Shown: positions 45,384 to 55,451 of the stretch, piece after piece | How positions within the stretch are numbered: position 1 is the stretch's first letter | How the letters are laid out: each line of letters begins with the position of its first letter | Source: Rhodobacteraceae bacterium XHP0102 | GTDB taxonomy: Bacteria; Pseudomonadota; Alphaproteobacteria; Rhodobacterales; Rhodobacteraceae | NCBI GenBank assembly: GCA_025751475.1 | Contig: JAOWLD010000001.1 | Coordinates: 124,001-188,000, forward strand | Reading direction: 5' to 3' | DNA length: 64,000 bases | Made by a program: the position numbers and the translations under genes | The notes under the pieces: generated by a model | Database searches by the model: none | What the model was told of the DNA's origin: nothing | The model's input: the letters and a program-made list of their open reading frames with translations, nothing else

Positions 45384-46265
45384 ATGGCTGTTCTTGTCAA
45401 CGAAAATACAAAAGTCATTTGTCAGGGTTTCACTGGAAGCCAAGGCACGTTCCACTCCGAACAAGCGATTGCTTATGGCACCAAGATGGTGGGTGGTGTG
45501 ACCCCTGGTAAAGGCGGTCAGTCTCATTTGAATCTGCCCGTGTTCGATAGCGTGCATGAGGCAAAAGCCGTGACCGAGGCGAATGCATCGGTAATTTATG
45601 TGCCACCTCCCTTTGCGGCGGACAGTATCCTTGAGGCAATTGACGCCGAGATGGAATTGATCATCTGCATCACTGAAGGCATCCCCGTGCTTGATATGAT
45701 GAAGGTCAAGCGCGCCCTCCAGGACAGCAAATCGGTTCTTATTGGCCCGAACTGCCCTGGTGTGATCACCCCTGACGCCTGCAAAATCGGTATCATGCCT
45801 GGGCATATCCATCGCCGTGGGTCTGTGGGTGTTGTGTCACGCTCTGGCACGTTGACCTATGAGGCCGTAAAGCAGACCACCGATGTGGGCTTGGGCCAGT
45901 CGACCTGCGTGGGCATTGGTGGCGACCCCATCAAAGGCACCGAGCATTTGGATGTTTTGGAATGGTTCTTGGCCGATGATGAAACCCAGTCGATCATCAT
46001 GATAGGTGAAATTGGTGGCTCCGCGGAAGAAGAAGCGGCGCAATTTCTGAAAGATGAGGCCAAGCGTGGCCGCAAGAAGCCCGTTGCAGGCTTCATTGCG
46101 GGACGCACGGCCCCTCCAGGCCGCCGTATGGGCCATGCAGGCGCGATTGTCGCAGGCGGCAAAGGCGGTGCTGAAGACAAGATCGAAGCGATGAAATCCG
46201 CAGGGATCGTAGTGGCCGACAGCCCCGCGACCCTTGGCGAAGCGGTTCTCAAAGCCATCGGTTGA
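45384..46265 (+). CDS. sucD: Succinate--CoA ligase, alpha subunit
   Basis: A 293-residue subunit with the CoA-binding Rossmann half ([23 protein letters not shown]) and the ligase half containing [20 protein letters not shown] and the phosphohistidine motif [10 protein letters not shown]. Overlaps nothing but sits 4 bp after sucC, so the two are co-translated. Followed by a terminator-like hairpin before sucA. Confidence 0.98.
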   Translation: MAVLVNENTKVICQGFTGSQGTFHSEQAIAYGTKMVGGVTPGKGGQSHLNLPVFDSVHEAKAVTEANASVIYVPPPFAADSILEAIDAEMELIICITEGIPVLDMMKVKRALQDSKSVLIGPNCPGVITPDACKIGIMPGHIHRRGSVGVVSRSGTLTYEAVKQTTDVGLGQSTCVGIGGDPIKGTEHLDVLEWFLADDETQSIIMIGEIGGSAEEEAAQFLKDEAKRGRKKPVAGFIAGRTAPPGRRMGHAGAIVAGGKGGAEDKIEAMKSAGIVVADSPATLGEAVLKAIG

Positions 46266-46272
46266 TAACATT

Positions 46273-46320
46273 GCCTCGCGCATCTGGCTGATCTGGCTTG
46301 CGCGGGGCTTTTCCCTTTTT
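46273..46320 (+). terminator. Terminator-like hairpin between sucD and sucA
   Basis: GCCTCGCGC (46273-46281) pairs with GCGCGGGGC (46300-46308; one G-T wobble), with an 18-nt loop made of two nearly identical 9-mers, followed directly by TTTTCCCTTTTT. It lies only 10 bp before the sucA ATG, so it may be a partial terminator or attenuator. Confidence 0.6.
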
Positions 46321-46330
46321 AGGTGCGGTC

Positions 46331-49291
46331 ATGACTGAACAAAGCTCGAATGATATCTTCCACGCCTCCAGCTTCATGCAGGGGCATAATGCCGAATATC
46401 TCGATCAGCTTTATGCGCGTTATGCGCAAGACCCAAACGCGGTCGAGGAAAGCTGGCGGGCATTTTTTGCCAGTTTGGGCGATGCACCAAATGACGCCAA
46501 GGCGGAGGCCGCAGGCCCTTCTTGGGCCCGCGCGGATTGGCCCTTGCAGCCTGCTGACGATTTAACCCACGCGTTGACGGGGGAATGGCCTGCCGCAGCG
46601 GTTGAGGTAAAAGGTGCCGATAAGAAAATCCGCGAAAAGGCAGAAGCGGCAGGGATTGAGCTGACCGATGCACAAGTGCAGCGCGCCGTTCTCGATAGTA
46701 TCCGCGCCTTGATGATCATTCGGGCCTATCGTATCCGAGGTCACTTGATTGCGGATATTGACCCGCTTGGTATGCGCGATCAGACACCGCACCCTGAACT
46801 TGATCCGCGCAGCTACGGCTTTACCGATGCCGATATGGATCGTCCAATTTTCATCGACAATGTTCTTGGCCTGCAAATGGCCTCGATGCGTCAGATAATG
46901 GAGATCGTGAAGCGCACATATTGTGGCACCTTCGCCCTGCAATATATGCATATTTCGGATCCAGAGCAGTCCAGTTGGCTGAAAGAACGGATCGAGGGCT
47001 ATGGCAAAGAGATCGCCTTCACGCGTGAAGGCCGTAAGGCGATCTTGAATAAATTGGTCGAGGCCGAAGGGTTCGAGAAATTCCTTCATGTCAAATATAT
47101 GGGAACCAAGCGCTTTGGCCTTGATGGCGGCGAGGCGTTGATCCCTGCGATGGAGCAAATCATCAAACGCGGCGGCGCACTTGGTGTCAAAGAAATCATC
47201 ATCGGGATGCCCCACCGTGGCCGCCTGAGTGTTTTGGCCAATGTGATGGGCAAACCCTATCGCGCGATTTTCAATGAATTCCAAGGCGGGAGTTTCAAGC
47301 CCGAAGATGTGGATGGATCTGGTGATGTGAAGTATCACTTGGGCGCGTCTTCGGATCGCACCTTTGACGACAACACTGTGCACTTGTCCTTGACCGCCAA
47401 CCCCTCACATTTGGAGGCGGTGAACCCTGTGGTTTTGGGCAAAGTGCGCGCCAAACAAGATCAAATGGGTGACACCAATCGGCATCAGGCCTTGGGGATT
47501 TTGCTGCATGGTGATGCGGCCTTCGCGGGTCAAGGTGTTGTTGCCGAGGGTTTGGGGCTTTCGGGTCTGCGCGGACATCGCACAGGCGGCACCATCCATA
47601 TCGTGGTGAACAATCAGATCGGGTTTACCACCGCGCCGCATTTCAGCCGCTCCTCTCCCTATCCGACTGATATTGCCTTGATGGTAGAGGCGCCAATTTT
47701 CCATGTGAACGGCGATGACCCCGAGGCCGTGGTGCACGCTGCCAAGGTGGCGACCGAATTCCGCCAGAAATTCCACAAAGATGTGGTCATCGACATTTTC
47801 TGCTATCGCCGCTTTGGTCACAATGAGGGTGATGAGCCGATGTTCACCAATCCGGTGATGTATAACCGGATCAAAAAGCACAAAACGACTCTTCAGCTTT
47901 ACACCGAGCGTTTGGTGCAGGACGGGCTGATCCCCGAAGGTGAGATCGAGGATATGAAGGCCGCTTTCCAAGCGCGTCTGAATGACGAGTTTGAAGCGGG
48001 CAAGGAATACAAGCCCAACAAAGCGGATTGGCTGGATGGCCGTTGGAGCCACCTCAATCGCGAGGGCGAGGATTACCAGCGCGGCGAAACCGCCATTAAG
48101 CCCAAGACGATGAAGGACATCGGCAAAGCCTTGACCACGGCGCCTGAAAATTTCGCGCTGCACAAAACCGTGGCGCGCCTCTTGGAAGCCAAGCAGGAAA
48201 TGTTCGCCAGTGGTGAAGGGTTTGATTGGGCCACGGCGGAAGCTTTGGCCTTTGGCAGTTTGCTGACCGAAGGCTACCCTGTGCGTCTTGCGGGTCAGGA
48301 CAGCACGCGTGGAACATTCAGCCAACGCCACTCGGGATTGATCGACCAAGAAACCGAGGATCGCTATTACCCGCTCAACCATATCCGCGAGGGGCAGGCG
48401 CGTTACGAGGTGATCGACTCGATGCTCTCGGAATATGCTGTTTTGGGTTTTGAATATGGCTACAGCCTTGCCGAACCCAATGCTTTGGTGATGTGGGAAG
48501 CGCAATTTGGCGATTTTGCCAATGGCGCGCAGATCATGTTTGACCAGTTTATTTCGTCAGGCGAAAGCAAATGGCTGCGGATGTCGGGCTTGGTGATGCT
48601 GTTGCCGCACGGGTTTGAGGGGCAAGGCCCCGAACACTCCTCCGCGCGTCTGGAGCGGTTCTTGCAAATGTGCGGCCAAGACAATTGGATCGTGGCCAAT
48701 TGCACCACGCCAGCCAATTACTTCCACATTCTGCGCCGCCAGATCCATCGCAGTTTCCGCAAACCCTTGGTCTTGATGACGCCAAAATCGCTTTTGCGCC
48801 ACAAGCGGGCGGTCTCGCGGGCCGAGGAATTTACAACGGGGTCTTCGTTCCACCGTGTGCTTTGGGATGACGCGCAATATGGCAACTCTGATCTGAAGCT
48901 GAAATCAGACGATAAGATCCGCCGCGTGGTGATCAGTTCGGGCAAGGTCTATTATGATCTGCTTGAAGAGCGCGATGCGCGGGGCTTGGATGATGTCTAT
49001 CTTCTGCGTCTTGAGCAATTCTATCCCTTCCCTGCGATGTCTCTGATGAAGGAATTGGAACGCTTCAAGACCGCCGAGATCGTCTGGTGTCAGGAAGAAC
49101 CGAAAAACCAAGGCGGGTGGACCTTTGTTGAGCCTAATTTGGAATGGGTTCTCAGCCGCATTGGTGCAAAGCACAGCCGCGCCACCTATGCAGGCCGCGC
49201 CGCTTCGGCCTCGCCCGCAACGGGCTTGGCCTCACAACATAAAGCACAGCAAACCGCGCTCATCCATGATGCGCTGACGATTGAAGGGTAA
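46331..49291 (+). CDS. sucA: 2-oxoglutarate dehydrogenase E1 component
   Basis: A 986-residue thiamine diphosphate enzyme decarboxylating 2-oxoglutarate. N-terminal [29 protein letters not shown] is the lipoyl/E2-docking segment. [18 protein letters not shown] and [16 protein letters not shown] with the ThDP/Mg region [15 protein letters not shown] follow, then GHNEGDEP, and the transketolase-like half [28 protein letters not shown], and [15 protein letters not shown]. The ATG at 46331 follows AGGTG. E3 (lpd) is not in the window. Confidence 0.98.
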   Translation: MTEQSSNDIFHASSFMQGHNAEYLDQLYARYAQDPNAVEESWRAFFASLGDAPNDAKAEAAGPSWARADWPLQPADDLTHALTGEWPAAAVEVKGADKKIREKAEAAGIELTDAQVQRAVLDSIRALMIIRAYRIRGHLIADIDPLGMRDQTPHPELDPRSYGFTDADMDRPIFIDNVLGLQMASMRQIMEIVKRTYCGTFALQYMHISDPEQSSWLKERIEGYGKEIAFTREGRKAILNKLVEAEGFEKFLHVKYMGTKRFGLDGGEALIPAMEQIIKRGGALGVKEIIIGMPHRGRLSVLANVMGKPYRAIFNEFQGGSFKPEDVDGSGDVKYHLGASSDRTFDDNTVHLSLTANPSHLEAVNPVVLGKVRAKQDQMGDTNRHQALGILLHGDAAFAGQGVVAEGLGLSGLRGHRTGGTIHIVVNNQIGFTTAPHFSRSSPYPTDIALMVEAPIFHVNGDDPEAVVHAAKVATEFRQKFHKDVVIDIFCYRRFGHNEGDEPMFTNPVMYNRIKKHKTTLQLYTERLVQDGLIPEGEIEDMKAAFQARLNDEFEAGKEYKPNKADWLDGRWSHLNREGEDYQRGETAIKPKTMKDIGKALTTAPENFALHKTVARLLEAKQEMFASGEGFDWATAEALAFGSLLTEGYPVRLAGQDSTRGTFSQRHSGLIDQETEDRYYPLNHIREGQARYEVIDSMLSEYAVLGFEYGYSLAEPNALVMWEAQFGDFANGAQIMFDQFISSGESKWLRMSGLVMLLPHGFEGQGPEHSSARLERFLQMCGQDNWIVANCTTPANYFHILRRQIHRSFRKPLVLMTPKSLLRHKRAVSRAEEFTTGSSFHRVLWDDAQYGNSDLKLKSDDKIRRVVISSGKVYYDLLEERDARGLDDVYLLRLEQFYPFPAMSLMKELERFKTAEIVWCQEEPKNQGGWTFVEPNLEWVLSRIGAKHSRATYAGRAASASPATGLASQHKAQQTALIHDALTIEG

Positions 49292-49296
49292 AGACA

Positions 49297-50775
49297 ATGG
49301 CGACAGAAGTCCGCGTGCCCACTTTGGGCGAATCCGTGACCGAGGCCACCGTGGCGACATGGTTCAAGAAACCAGGTGACAGCGTTGCGCAGGATGAAAT
49401 GCTGTGCGAGCTTGAAACGGATAAGGTCACGGTCGAGGTGCCCGCGCCCACCGCAGGCACATTGGGCGAGATCGTTGCCGGTGAGGGCGAAACGGTTGGG
49501 GTGGATGCGTTGTTGGCAACGATCAGTGCCGCAGGCGCAGCCGCCGCTGCCGCCCCTGAAAAGGCACCCGCCACTGGCGGCACGGTCGATATCATGGTCC
49601 CCGCTTTGGGGGAGTCCGTGACCGAAGCGGCCATCTCCACGTGGTTCAAGAAGGTCGGTGACACGGTCGCGCAGGATGAGATGCTGTGCGAGTTGGAAAC
49701 GGACAAAGTATCCGTTGAAGTGCCTGCCCCCGCCGCGGGTGTTCTGGCGCGCATTGACGCGGCAGAAGGCACGACCGTCAACGCGGGTGGCCAGCTTGGT
49801 GTGATTTCCACCGATGGGGCCGCCGTTGCCGCCCCTGCGCCCGCCGCGGCCCCTGCCGCCGCTGCATCGACAAGCAGCGGTCGGGATGTAGAAGATGCCC
49901 CATCAGCCAAGAAGCTGATGGCGGAGAAAGGCATTGACCCTTCAGCCGTTCAAGGCTCGGGCAAGGATGGACGCATCATGAAAGAAGATGTTTTGAAGGC
50001 CGCAATCGCCCCCGCCGCAGCGCCTGCTGCTGCCCCTGCCGCCGCGCCGCGCGCGCCTGTCGCCGCTGAGGATGCTGCCCGCGAAGAACGGGTCAAAATG
50101 ACCCGTCTGCGTCAGACGATTGCAAAGCGTCTGAAGGATGCACAAAACACCGCAGCTATCCTGACCACCTATAACGAGGTGGACATGACCGAGGTGATGG
50201 CCCTGCGCAATGCCTATAAAGACGAGTTCGAAAAGAAGCACGGCGCGCGCTTGGGCTTCATGTCCTTCTTCACCAAGGCCTGTATCCATGCCTTGAAAGA
50301 AGTGCCTGAGGTCAATGCTGAAATCGATGGCACCGATATCGTTTACAAAAACTTCGTGCATATGGGCATCGCGGCAGGCACGCCGCAGGGTCTGGTTGTG
50401 CCCGTGATCCGCAATGCCGATCAGATGTCTTTTGCCGAGATCGAAAAGGCCATTGCCGAAAAGGGCAAGCGCGCGCGCGATGGCAAGCTGTCTATGGCCG
50501 AGATGCAGGGCGGCACGTTCACCATTTCCAATGGTGGGGTTTATGGCTCGCTCATGTCATCGCCGATTTTGAACCCGCCACAATCGGGTATCTTGGGGAT
50601 GCATAAAATCCAAGATCGCCCGATGGTCATCAATGGCGAGATCAAAATCCGCCCGATGATGTATCTGGCGCTGTCCTATGACCACCGCATCGTCGATGGC
50701 AAAGGGGCGGTGACCTTCCTTGTGCGCGTCAAAGATGCGCTGGAAGACCCCCGCCGTTTGTTGATGGATCTCTGA
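49297..50775 (+). CDS. sucB: 2-oxoglutarate dehydrogenase E2 component with two lipoyl domains
   Basis: A 492-residue dihydrolipoyl succinyltransferase. Two tandem lipoyl domains, each with ELETDKV: lipoyl lysines Lys43 and Lys137. They share an almost identical sequence ([30 protein letters not shown]). Each is followed by an Ala/Pro linker; the peripheral subunit-binding domain is [31 protein letters not shown] (about 206-236), a third Ala/Pro linker follows, and the catalytic acyltransferase domain ends with the active-site [18 protein letters not shown]. coli SucB has one lipoyl domain. Six bases after sucA. Confidence 0.97.
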   Translation: MATEVRVPTLGESVTEATVATWFKKPGDSVAQDEMLCELETDKVTVEVPAPTAGTLGEIVAGEGETVGVDALLATISAAGAAAAAAPEKAPATGGTVDIMVPALGESVTEAAISTWFKKVGDTVAQDEMLCELETDKVSVEVPAPAAGVLARIDAAEGTTVNAGGQLGVISTDGAAVAAPAPAAAPAAAASTSSGRDVEDAPSAKKLMAEKGIDPSAVQGSGKDGRIMKEDVLKAAIAPAAAPAAAPAAAPRAPVAAEDAAREERVKMTRLRQTIAKRLKDAQNTAAILTTYNEVDMTEVMALRNAYKDEFEKKHGARLGFMSFFTKACIHALKEVPEVNAEIDGTDIVYKNFVHMGIAAGTPQGLVVPVIRNADQMSFAEIEKAIAEKGKRARDGKLSMAEMQGGTFTISNGGVYGSLMSSPILNPPQSGILGMHKIQDRPMVINGEIKIRPMMYLALSYDHRIVDGKGAVTFLVRVKDALEDPRRLLMDL

Positions 50776-50808
50776 TCCCTCAAACGATCGAGAAAACGAC
50801 CGCGAAAC

Positions 50809-50843
50809 GCCCCTGTTCTGGCTGCATAGGATGGGGGCTTTTT
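50809..50843 (+). terminator. Probable terminator of sucCDAB
   Basis: GCCCC (50809-50813) and GGGGC (50834-50838) flank a 20-nt loop and are followed by TTTTT. Short stem, long loop, so moderate confidence. Confidence 0.55.
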
Positions 50844-50848
50844 GCTGT

Positions 50849-51790
50849 CTAATACCCCGCCTGACGATCCACCAGATGCAGGAAGGGCAGGCCCGCCTCA
50901 CCACGGCGGATGTTTTCGGCGATGGTTTCTGATGCCGTCTCGGCCCTCGTGGCCGAGGCGATATGCGGGGTGACCGTGACGTTGGGATGCGCCCAATAGG
51001 GATGGGTGCTTGGTAGAGGCTCCACCGTGAACACATCCAAGGTGGCAGCGGCGATATGGCCCTGATCCAATGCGGCCAAAAGCGCCGTATCCTCAATCAA
51101 ACTGCCGCGCCCAGGATTGATGATCTTGGCCCCTTTGGGCAGGGCAGCGAGGGTGGTTTGATTGATCACGCCGCGCGTGGCGGCGGTATCGGGCAGAAGT
51201 GTCACCAGAATTTCGGCATGGCGCAGCGCCTCCAAAAGCCCGTCTTCGCCATGATAACAGGTGATGCCCTCAAGGGATTTGGCGCTGCGCGACCATCCCG
51301 CCACGTCAAAGCCAATCCGCGCGAGGCTTTGTGCGGAGGCCGCCCCTAAAACCCCAAGCCCAAGCACCGTCACCTTGCGGTCGCGCGCCAGGGGCGGCAC
51401 CAGATCAGCGCGCCACAGACCATCTTGGCCTGCGATGAAATCATCCATCATCAGGTGATAGCGCAGCACATGACCCGTGACGAATTCCAACATCCCTTGG
51501 GTCAGCCCATAATCCACCATGCGGGCAAGTGGCATGGTGATTGTTTCATTGCCGACAATATCCTCAACCCCTGCCCAAAGACTGAGCACCGCCTTGGCGC
51601 GGGTGAAGGGGCTGAAATCCTGTAATCCTGAATTGGGCGCATAGATGATGTAATCCACCTCTGCGGGCTCCGCCTCGGTCACAAGCACGGCGTGATCCAA
51701 GCCAACCTTCCCAAGCGCCTTGCGCAAGGCAGGTTCATATTCGGCCCATTTTTCAGATTTGGCAGCGAAAAGAATGACGGGTGCAGGCAT
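50849..51790 (-). CDS. ghrA: Glyoxylate/hydroxypyruvate reductase A (D-2-hydroxyacid dehydrogenase)
   Basis: A 313-residue NAD(P)-dependent 2-hydroxyacid dehydrogenase. NAD motif VTVLGLGVLGAASAQSLARIGF (about 140-161), DTAATRGVINQTTLAALPKGAKIINPGRGSLIED, the catalytic Arg/Glu/His set (NPGRGS, DVFTVEPLP, TPHIAS). The N-terminal YIIYAPNSGLQDFSPFTRAKAVLSLWAGVEDI is GhrA-specific. Likely reduces glyoxylate or hydroxypyruvate, products of the EMC/serine-linked metabolism nearby. 27 bp downstream of rodA on the same strand, so it may be read through from the mre operon. Confidence 0.9.
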   Translation of the reverse strand: MPAPVILFAAKSEKWAEYEPALRKALGKVGLDHAVLVTEAEPAEVDYIIYAPNSGLQDFSPFTRAKAVLSLWAGVEDIVGNETITMPLARMVDYGLTQGMLEFVTGHVLRYHLMMDDFIAGQDGLWRADLVPPLARDRKVTVLGLGVLGAASAQSLARIGFDVAGWSRSAKSLEGITCYHGEDGLLEALRHAEILVTLLPDTAATRGVINQTTLAALPKGAKIINPGRGSLIEDTALLAALDQGHIAAATLDVFTVEPLPSTHPYWAHPNVTVTPHIASATRAETASETIAENIRRGEAGLPFLHLVDRQAGY

Positions 51791-51817
51791 GGGCGGCTCC
51801 GTTGGTTCGGGATTGGT

Positions 51818-52957
51818 TCAGCGCGGGCGGTGAATATGGGCCGATTGGACAAGGCCAAAAGCGGCCAACAGCACCATCATCGCCGTGCCGCCATAAGATA
51901 CAAGCGGCAAAGGAACGCCCACCACAGGGGCCAAGCCCATCACCATTGCCATATTGATGGCAAAATACAAAAAGAATGTCGCCGCGATCCCAAGGCTGAG
52001 AAGTGATGCAAAGCGGTCCTTTGTCGAGAGCGCGGTCCAAATGCACAGCGCCACGATCAAGAGATAGATAAACAACAAAGAGGACGCCCCAATAAATCCG
52101 AATTCCTCTGCCAATGTTGTGAAGATGAAATCCGTGTGCTTTTCGGGAAGAAAATTGAGGCGACTTTGCGTGCCCTCCATAAACCCGCGCCCCGAAAAAC
52201 CGCCAGAGCCAAGCGCGATCTGGCTTTGGGTGATGTGATAGCCCGCGCCAAGCGGGTCTTGGGTCGGGTCAATGAATGTATCGATGCGGCGGAATTGGTA
52301 ATCCTTGAGCAATTGCCACTCGGTGCCGCGTGATGCGAAAACCGCGAAGACCGTGGCCCCGCCTGCGGCGATCAACGTTGCGAAATAGGCCCAATGGACA
52401 CCTGCCGCAAACACCACGGCACCCCCGCCCAGCAGGAGCAGCAATGCTGTGCCCAAGTCGGGTTGTTTGAGGGTCAGAAACACGGGGATCAAAATCAGCA
52501 CCAGTGGCGGCAGGATATAAAGCGGGTGGGATGTCTTGGCGCTGTCAATCCGTGCATAATAGGCGGCCAAAACCATCACGATGGTGATCTTGGCCAATTC
52601 AGAGGGTTGCAGACGGAATGGGCCGAGGTCGAGCCATCTTTGCGCGCCCATACCCACCGTGCCAAAGAATTCTACATAAAGCAGCAGGATCAAAGAGACG
52701 GCATAGCCCAAACCAGAAACCAGCCGCCAAAAGGCAATCGGGATCATGGCGATGACAAACATGGCGGTCATGCCAATCGCGAAACGCTGTGCTTGTGGCA
52801 TCACCCAAGGCTCCATCGAGCCGCCCGCGACCGAATAAAGCATCATGAAGCCGATGCAGGCCACAATGCTTAGGAGCAGCACCAAGGGCCAATTGAGGTA
52901 GAGCACCTTGCGCCATCCGCTTGGCACTGTGTTGATTTGATAGAGCGAGAAACTCAT
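51818..52957 (-). CDS. rodA: Peptidoglycan glycosyltransferase RodA
   Basis: A 379-residue SEDS polytopic membrane enzyme polymerising glycan strands for cell elongation. About ten helices; MLYSVAGGSMEPWVMPQAQRF, the LQPSELAKITIVM-like segment (GPFRLQPSELAKITIVMVLAAY), LILIPVFLTLKQPDLGTALLLLLGG and QSQIALGSGGFSGRGFMEGTQS...LPEKHTDFIFTTLAEEFGFIG are hallmark RodA blocks. ATG overlaps the mrdA stop (ATGA), matching the obligate PBP2-RodA partnership. Confidence 0.97.
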   Translation of the reverse strand: MSFSLYQINTVPSGWRKVLYLNWPLVLLLSIVACIGFMMLYSVAGGSMEPWVMPQAQRFAIGMTAMFVIAMIPIAFWRLVSGLGYAVSLILLLYVEFFGTVGMGAQRWLDLGPFRLQPSELAKITIVMVLAAYYARIDSAKTSHPLYILPPLVLILIPVFLTLKQPDLGTALLLLLGGGAVVFAAGVHWAYFATLIAAGGATVFAVFASRGTEWQLLKDYQFRRIDTFIDPTQDPLGAGYHITQSQIALGSGGFSGRGFMEGTQSRLNFLPEKHTDFIFTTLAEEFGFIGASSLLFIYLLIVALCIWTALSTKDRFASLLSLGIAATFFLYFAINMAMVMGLAPVVGVPLPLVSYGGTAMMVLLAAFGLVQSAHIHRPR

Positions 52958-54921
52958 GCGCGGCTCATCCCCGCGCCGTTGGAGGAGGGGGCATCGGTGC
53001 TGCCACGGCGGGGCAAAAGCTGCATCGCGTCATGACGCTCTTGCACGCTGCGGCGTTGGTTTGCGGGGTAAGCTTCAAGCGGCGGAAGGCCATCGAACAT
53101 CGCATAAAGAAGGATATCACGCGCCAAAGGTGCAGCCGCCGCCGAACCACCGCCACCATGCTCAACAATGAGCGAAATTGCATAGCGCGGTGCATGGGCT
53201 GGGGCATAGCCGACAAAAAGCGCATGGTCGCGGCGTTCCCACGGCAAATCTTCATTGCGGATCACGCCTGCGGCCCGTTCAGCAGCAGTGATGTTGCGAA
53301 CCTGACTTGTGCCCGTTTTACCTGCAATCAGATAGTCTTCAAGCACCGTGCGGCTGCTCAAGGCCGTGCCACGCTCGCCATTGGATACCTCAAACATTCC
53401 TTCGCGGATTATAGCAAGGTTTGCAGGGCTTACATCAAGGCTGGTCACGGGGTCATAATTCGGCTCAACGCCGTCAATACTGCGGATCAAGCGCGGCTCG
53501 AGGGCCAGACCCGAGGCCAAGCGCGCCGTCATCACCGCCAGTTGCAACGGAGAGTTCAGCACAAACCCCTGACCGATAGAGGCGTTGAGCGTGTCACCCA
53601 TGACCCAAGGCTCACCGCGATTGGCCAATTTCCACTCCATGGTCGGGGCAATTCCCGTGGCCACACCTGAGAGCGGCACCTCATGGCGCACGCCACAGCC
53701 AAATTTTTTAGCCATTGCTGATATCGCCTCGATGCCCACGCGCTGTGCGAGATCGTAGTAATAAACATCACAGCTTTGCGCCAAACCTTGGACCAAATTC
53801 ATACGTCCATGCCCGCCGCGTTTCCAACAATGAAAGCGGCGATTGCCCAATTGCATGGAGCCACCACAAAACACGGTTTCATTCGGGTCGATCAAACCCG
53901 CCTCAAGAGCCGCCAGCGCGACCACCATTTTATAGGTCGATCCTGGGGGATAGAGGCCCTGTGTCGCCTTATTGGCCAAGGGGCGGTAGGGGTCTTCGTT
54001 CAAGGTTTGCCAAATGGACGATGGGATGCCGCGCACAAACAGGTTGGGGTCATATGTGGGTGCGGAGGCCAGCGCAAGGATGTCGCCGCTTTGCGTGTCC
54101 ATCACAACGGCGCCCGCGCTCTCCCCCGCAAGCCGCGCTTCGGCGTAGTTTTGCAGATAGGCGTCAATGGTCAGCTGCACATCTGCGCCTTGTTGTGCTG
54201 CGCTGCGATCCAATTCGCGCATCACACGGCCTGCGGCGTTGACCTCAACGCGCTTGCTGCCTGCTTTGCCGCGCAGGACATCTTCAAGCCGTGCTTCGAC
54301 ATTGTACCGCCCGACCTGAAAATCAGGAATTTGGAGCACAGGGTCGGTGTCGCCTGTGGTCTCAAGGTAGTAATCTGATACGGGCCCAACATAGCCCACA
54401 ACATGGGAGAAATCGCCGCCAAGCGGATAATTGCGTGACAGACCAACATCGGGCGTGATGCCAGGCAGGGCAGGGGCATTGACCGAAACCAAGGAGAACT
54501 CCTCCCAAGTGAGGCGGTCGGCGATGGTCACGGGGACAAAAGGTGGGCGCGACATCATCTCATCGCGCGCACGGTCCAACTTGTCACGGTCAAGATTAAC
54601 GAGGCGGCTCAGTCGCGCCAAAACCAAATCCACATCGCCCGCATCTTCGCGCACCATGGTGATCCTGTAATTCGGGGCATTGTCAGCGAGGATGGTGCCT
54701 TTGCGGTCATAGATCACCCCGCGGGCAGGAGGCAAAAGCCGCAGATTGATCCGATTTTCTTCCGCCAAAAGGCGAAAATCATCTGCGCGTTCCAACTGTA
54801 AATAGCGCATTCGTCCTGCCAAAACGAGACAGGTGGTGGTCATAAGACCCCCCAATACAATCGCACGGCGCGACAGTCGGGCGCTGCTGTCTTCGTTTTT
54901 GCGTTTCTGACTGCGGGCCAT
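52954..54921 (-). CDS. mrdA: Penicillin-binding protein 2 (transpeptidase)
   Basis: A 655-residue class B PBP cross-linking peptidoglycan during elongation. Single N-terminal membrane helix (AIVLGGLMTTTCLVLAGRMRYLQL), dimerisation/pedestal domain with RGVIYDRKGTILADN, then the transpeptidase domain: active Ser in PPGSTYKMV (SxxK), AQSCDVYYYDLA (SxD/SxN position) and KTGTSQV. The catalytic set is complete. In operon between mreD (2 bp) and rodA (4-bp overlap). Confidence 0.97.
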   Translation of the reverse strand: MARSQKRKNEDSSARLSRRAIVLGGLMTTTCLVLAGRMRYLQLERADDFRLLAEENRINLRLLPPARGVIYDRKGTILADNAPNYRITMVREDAGDVDLVLARLSRLVNLDRDKLDRARDEMMSRPPFVPVTIADRLTWEEFSLVSVNAPALPGITPDVGLSRNYPLGGDFSHVVGYVGPVSDYYLETTGDTDPVLQIPDFQVGRYNVEARLEDVLRGKAGSKRVEVNAAGRVMRELDRSAAQQGADVQLTIDAYLQNYAEARLAGESAGAVVMDTQSGDILALASAPTYDPNLFVRGIPSSIWQTLNEDPYRPLANKATQGLYPPGSTYKMVVALAALEAGLIDPNETVFCGGSMQLGNRRFHCWKRGGHGRMNLVQGLAQSCDVYYYDLAQRVGIEAISAMAKKFGCGVRHEVPLSGVATGIAPTMEWKLANRGEPWVMGDTLNASIGQGFVLNSPLQLAVMTARLASGLALEPRLIRSIDGVEPNYDPVTSLDVSPANLAIIREGMFEVSNGERGTALSSRTVLEDYLIAGKTGTSQVRNITAAERAAGVIRNEDLPWERRDHALFVGYAPAHAPRYAISLIVEHGGGGSAAAAPLARDILLYAMFDGLPPLEAYPANQRRSVQERHDAMQLLPRRGSTDAPSSNGAGMSRA

Positions 54922-54923
54922 GG

Positions 54924-55451
54924 TTATACGTTGTCCGGATCTGCAGCGTGTAGTCTATCCAATCCCAAAAGATATTTCGAGACGAGAACAATCACCGGAT
55001 AACAGGCAATCGTCACAATTGCGTGCAGCGCCACCTGCAAGAAGGGTGCTTGCTCTGCAAGAAGCACGCCTAAAATTATGCGTTCGGCCAGTGTGCAAAG
55101 GGCAATCGTGCCCGCCACCATACCAAATTCCCCAAGGAAGGTCATATTGGCGACCTCTGGTTGCACTCTGCGCAGCCTTTCGCTGGCGAGCACCACAATC
55201 AGGGCCCCGAGGCCAACAGGGGCATGGGTGAGAAAGTCATAGATCAAAAACACCGCTGCAACCGCGCCGAGAGGCACGATATTGGGTTGTCGCAAAAGCC
55301 ATGCAAAGGTCAGCGCCATGATCAAATGTGGAACAGGTATTGCCCCATCATCACGTCCCAAAGGAAGAATTTGCCAAATCAGGACAAAAAGGCAAAGCGT
55401 CAAGTAATAGCTGCGGAAAAGCCAGATACGCGCGGTTAATGGGTCTGTCAT
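54924..55451 (-). CDS. mreD: Rod shape-determining protein MreD
   Basis: A 175-residue membrane protein of five helices (FRSYYLTLCLFVLIWQILPL; HLIMALTFAWLLRQPN; LGAVAAVFLIYDFLTHAPVGLGALIVVL; EFGMVAGTIALCTLAERIILGVLL; LHAIVTIACYPVIVLVSKYLLG). Weakly conserved family; identity is given by the DFLTHAPVGLGAL-like block and by the operon. Overlaps mreC by 4 bp (ATGA). Confidence 0.93.
   Translation of the reverse strand: MTDPLTARIWLFRSYYLTLCLFVLIWQILPLGRDDGAIPVPHLIMALTFAWLLRQPNIVPLGAVAAVFLIYDFLTHAPVGLGALIVVLASERLRRVQPEVANMTFLGEFGMVAGTIALCTLAERIILGVLLAEQAPFLQVALHAIVTIACYPVIVLVSKYLLGLDRLHAADPDNV

Noticed and set aside
44123-45418. 431-codon minus-strand frame opposite sucC
   Set aside because: Antisense shadow of a certain gene; composition unlike a protein family.
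47405-48505. 366-codon minus-strand frame inside sucA
   Set aside because: Antisense shadow of a certain gene.
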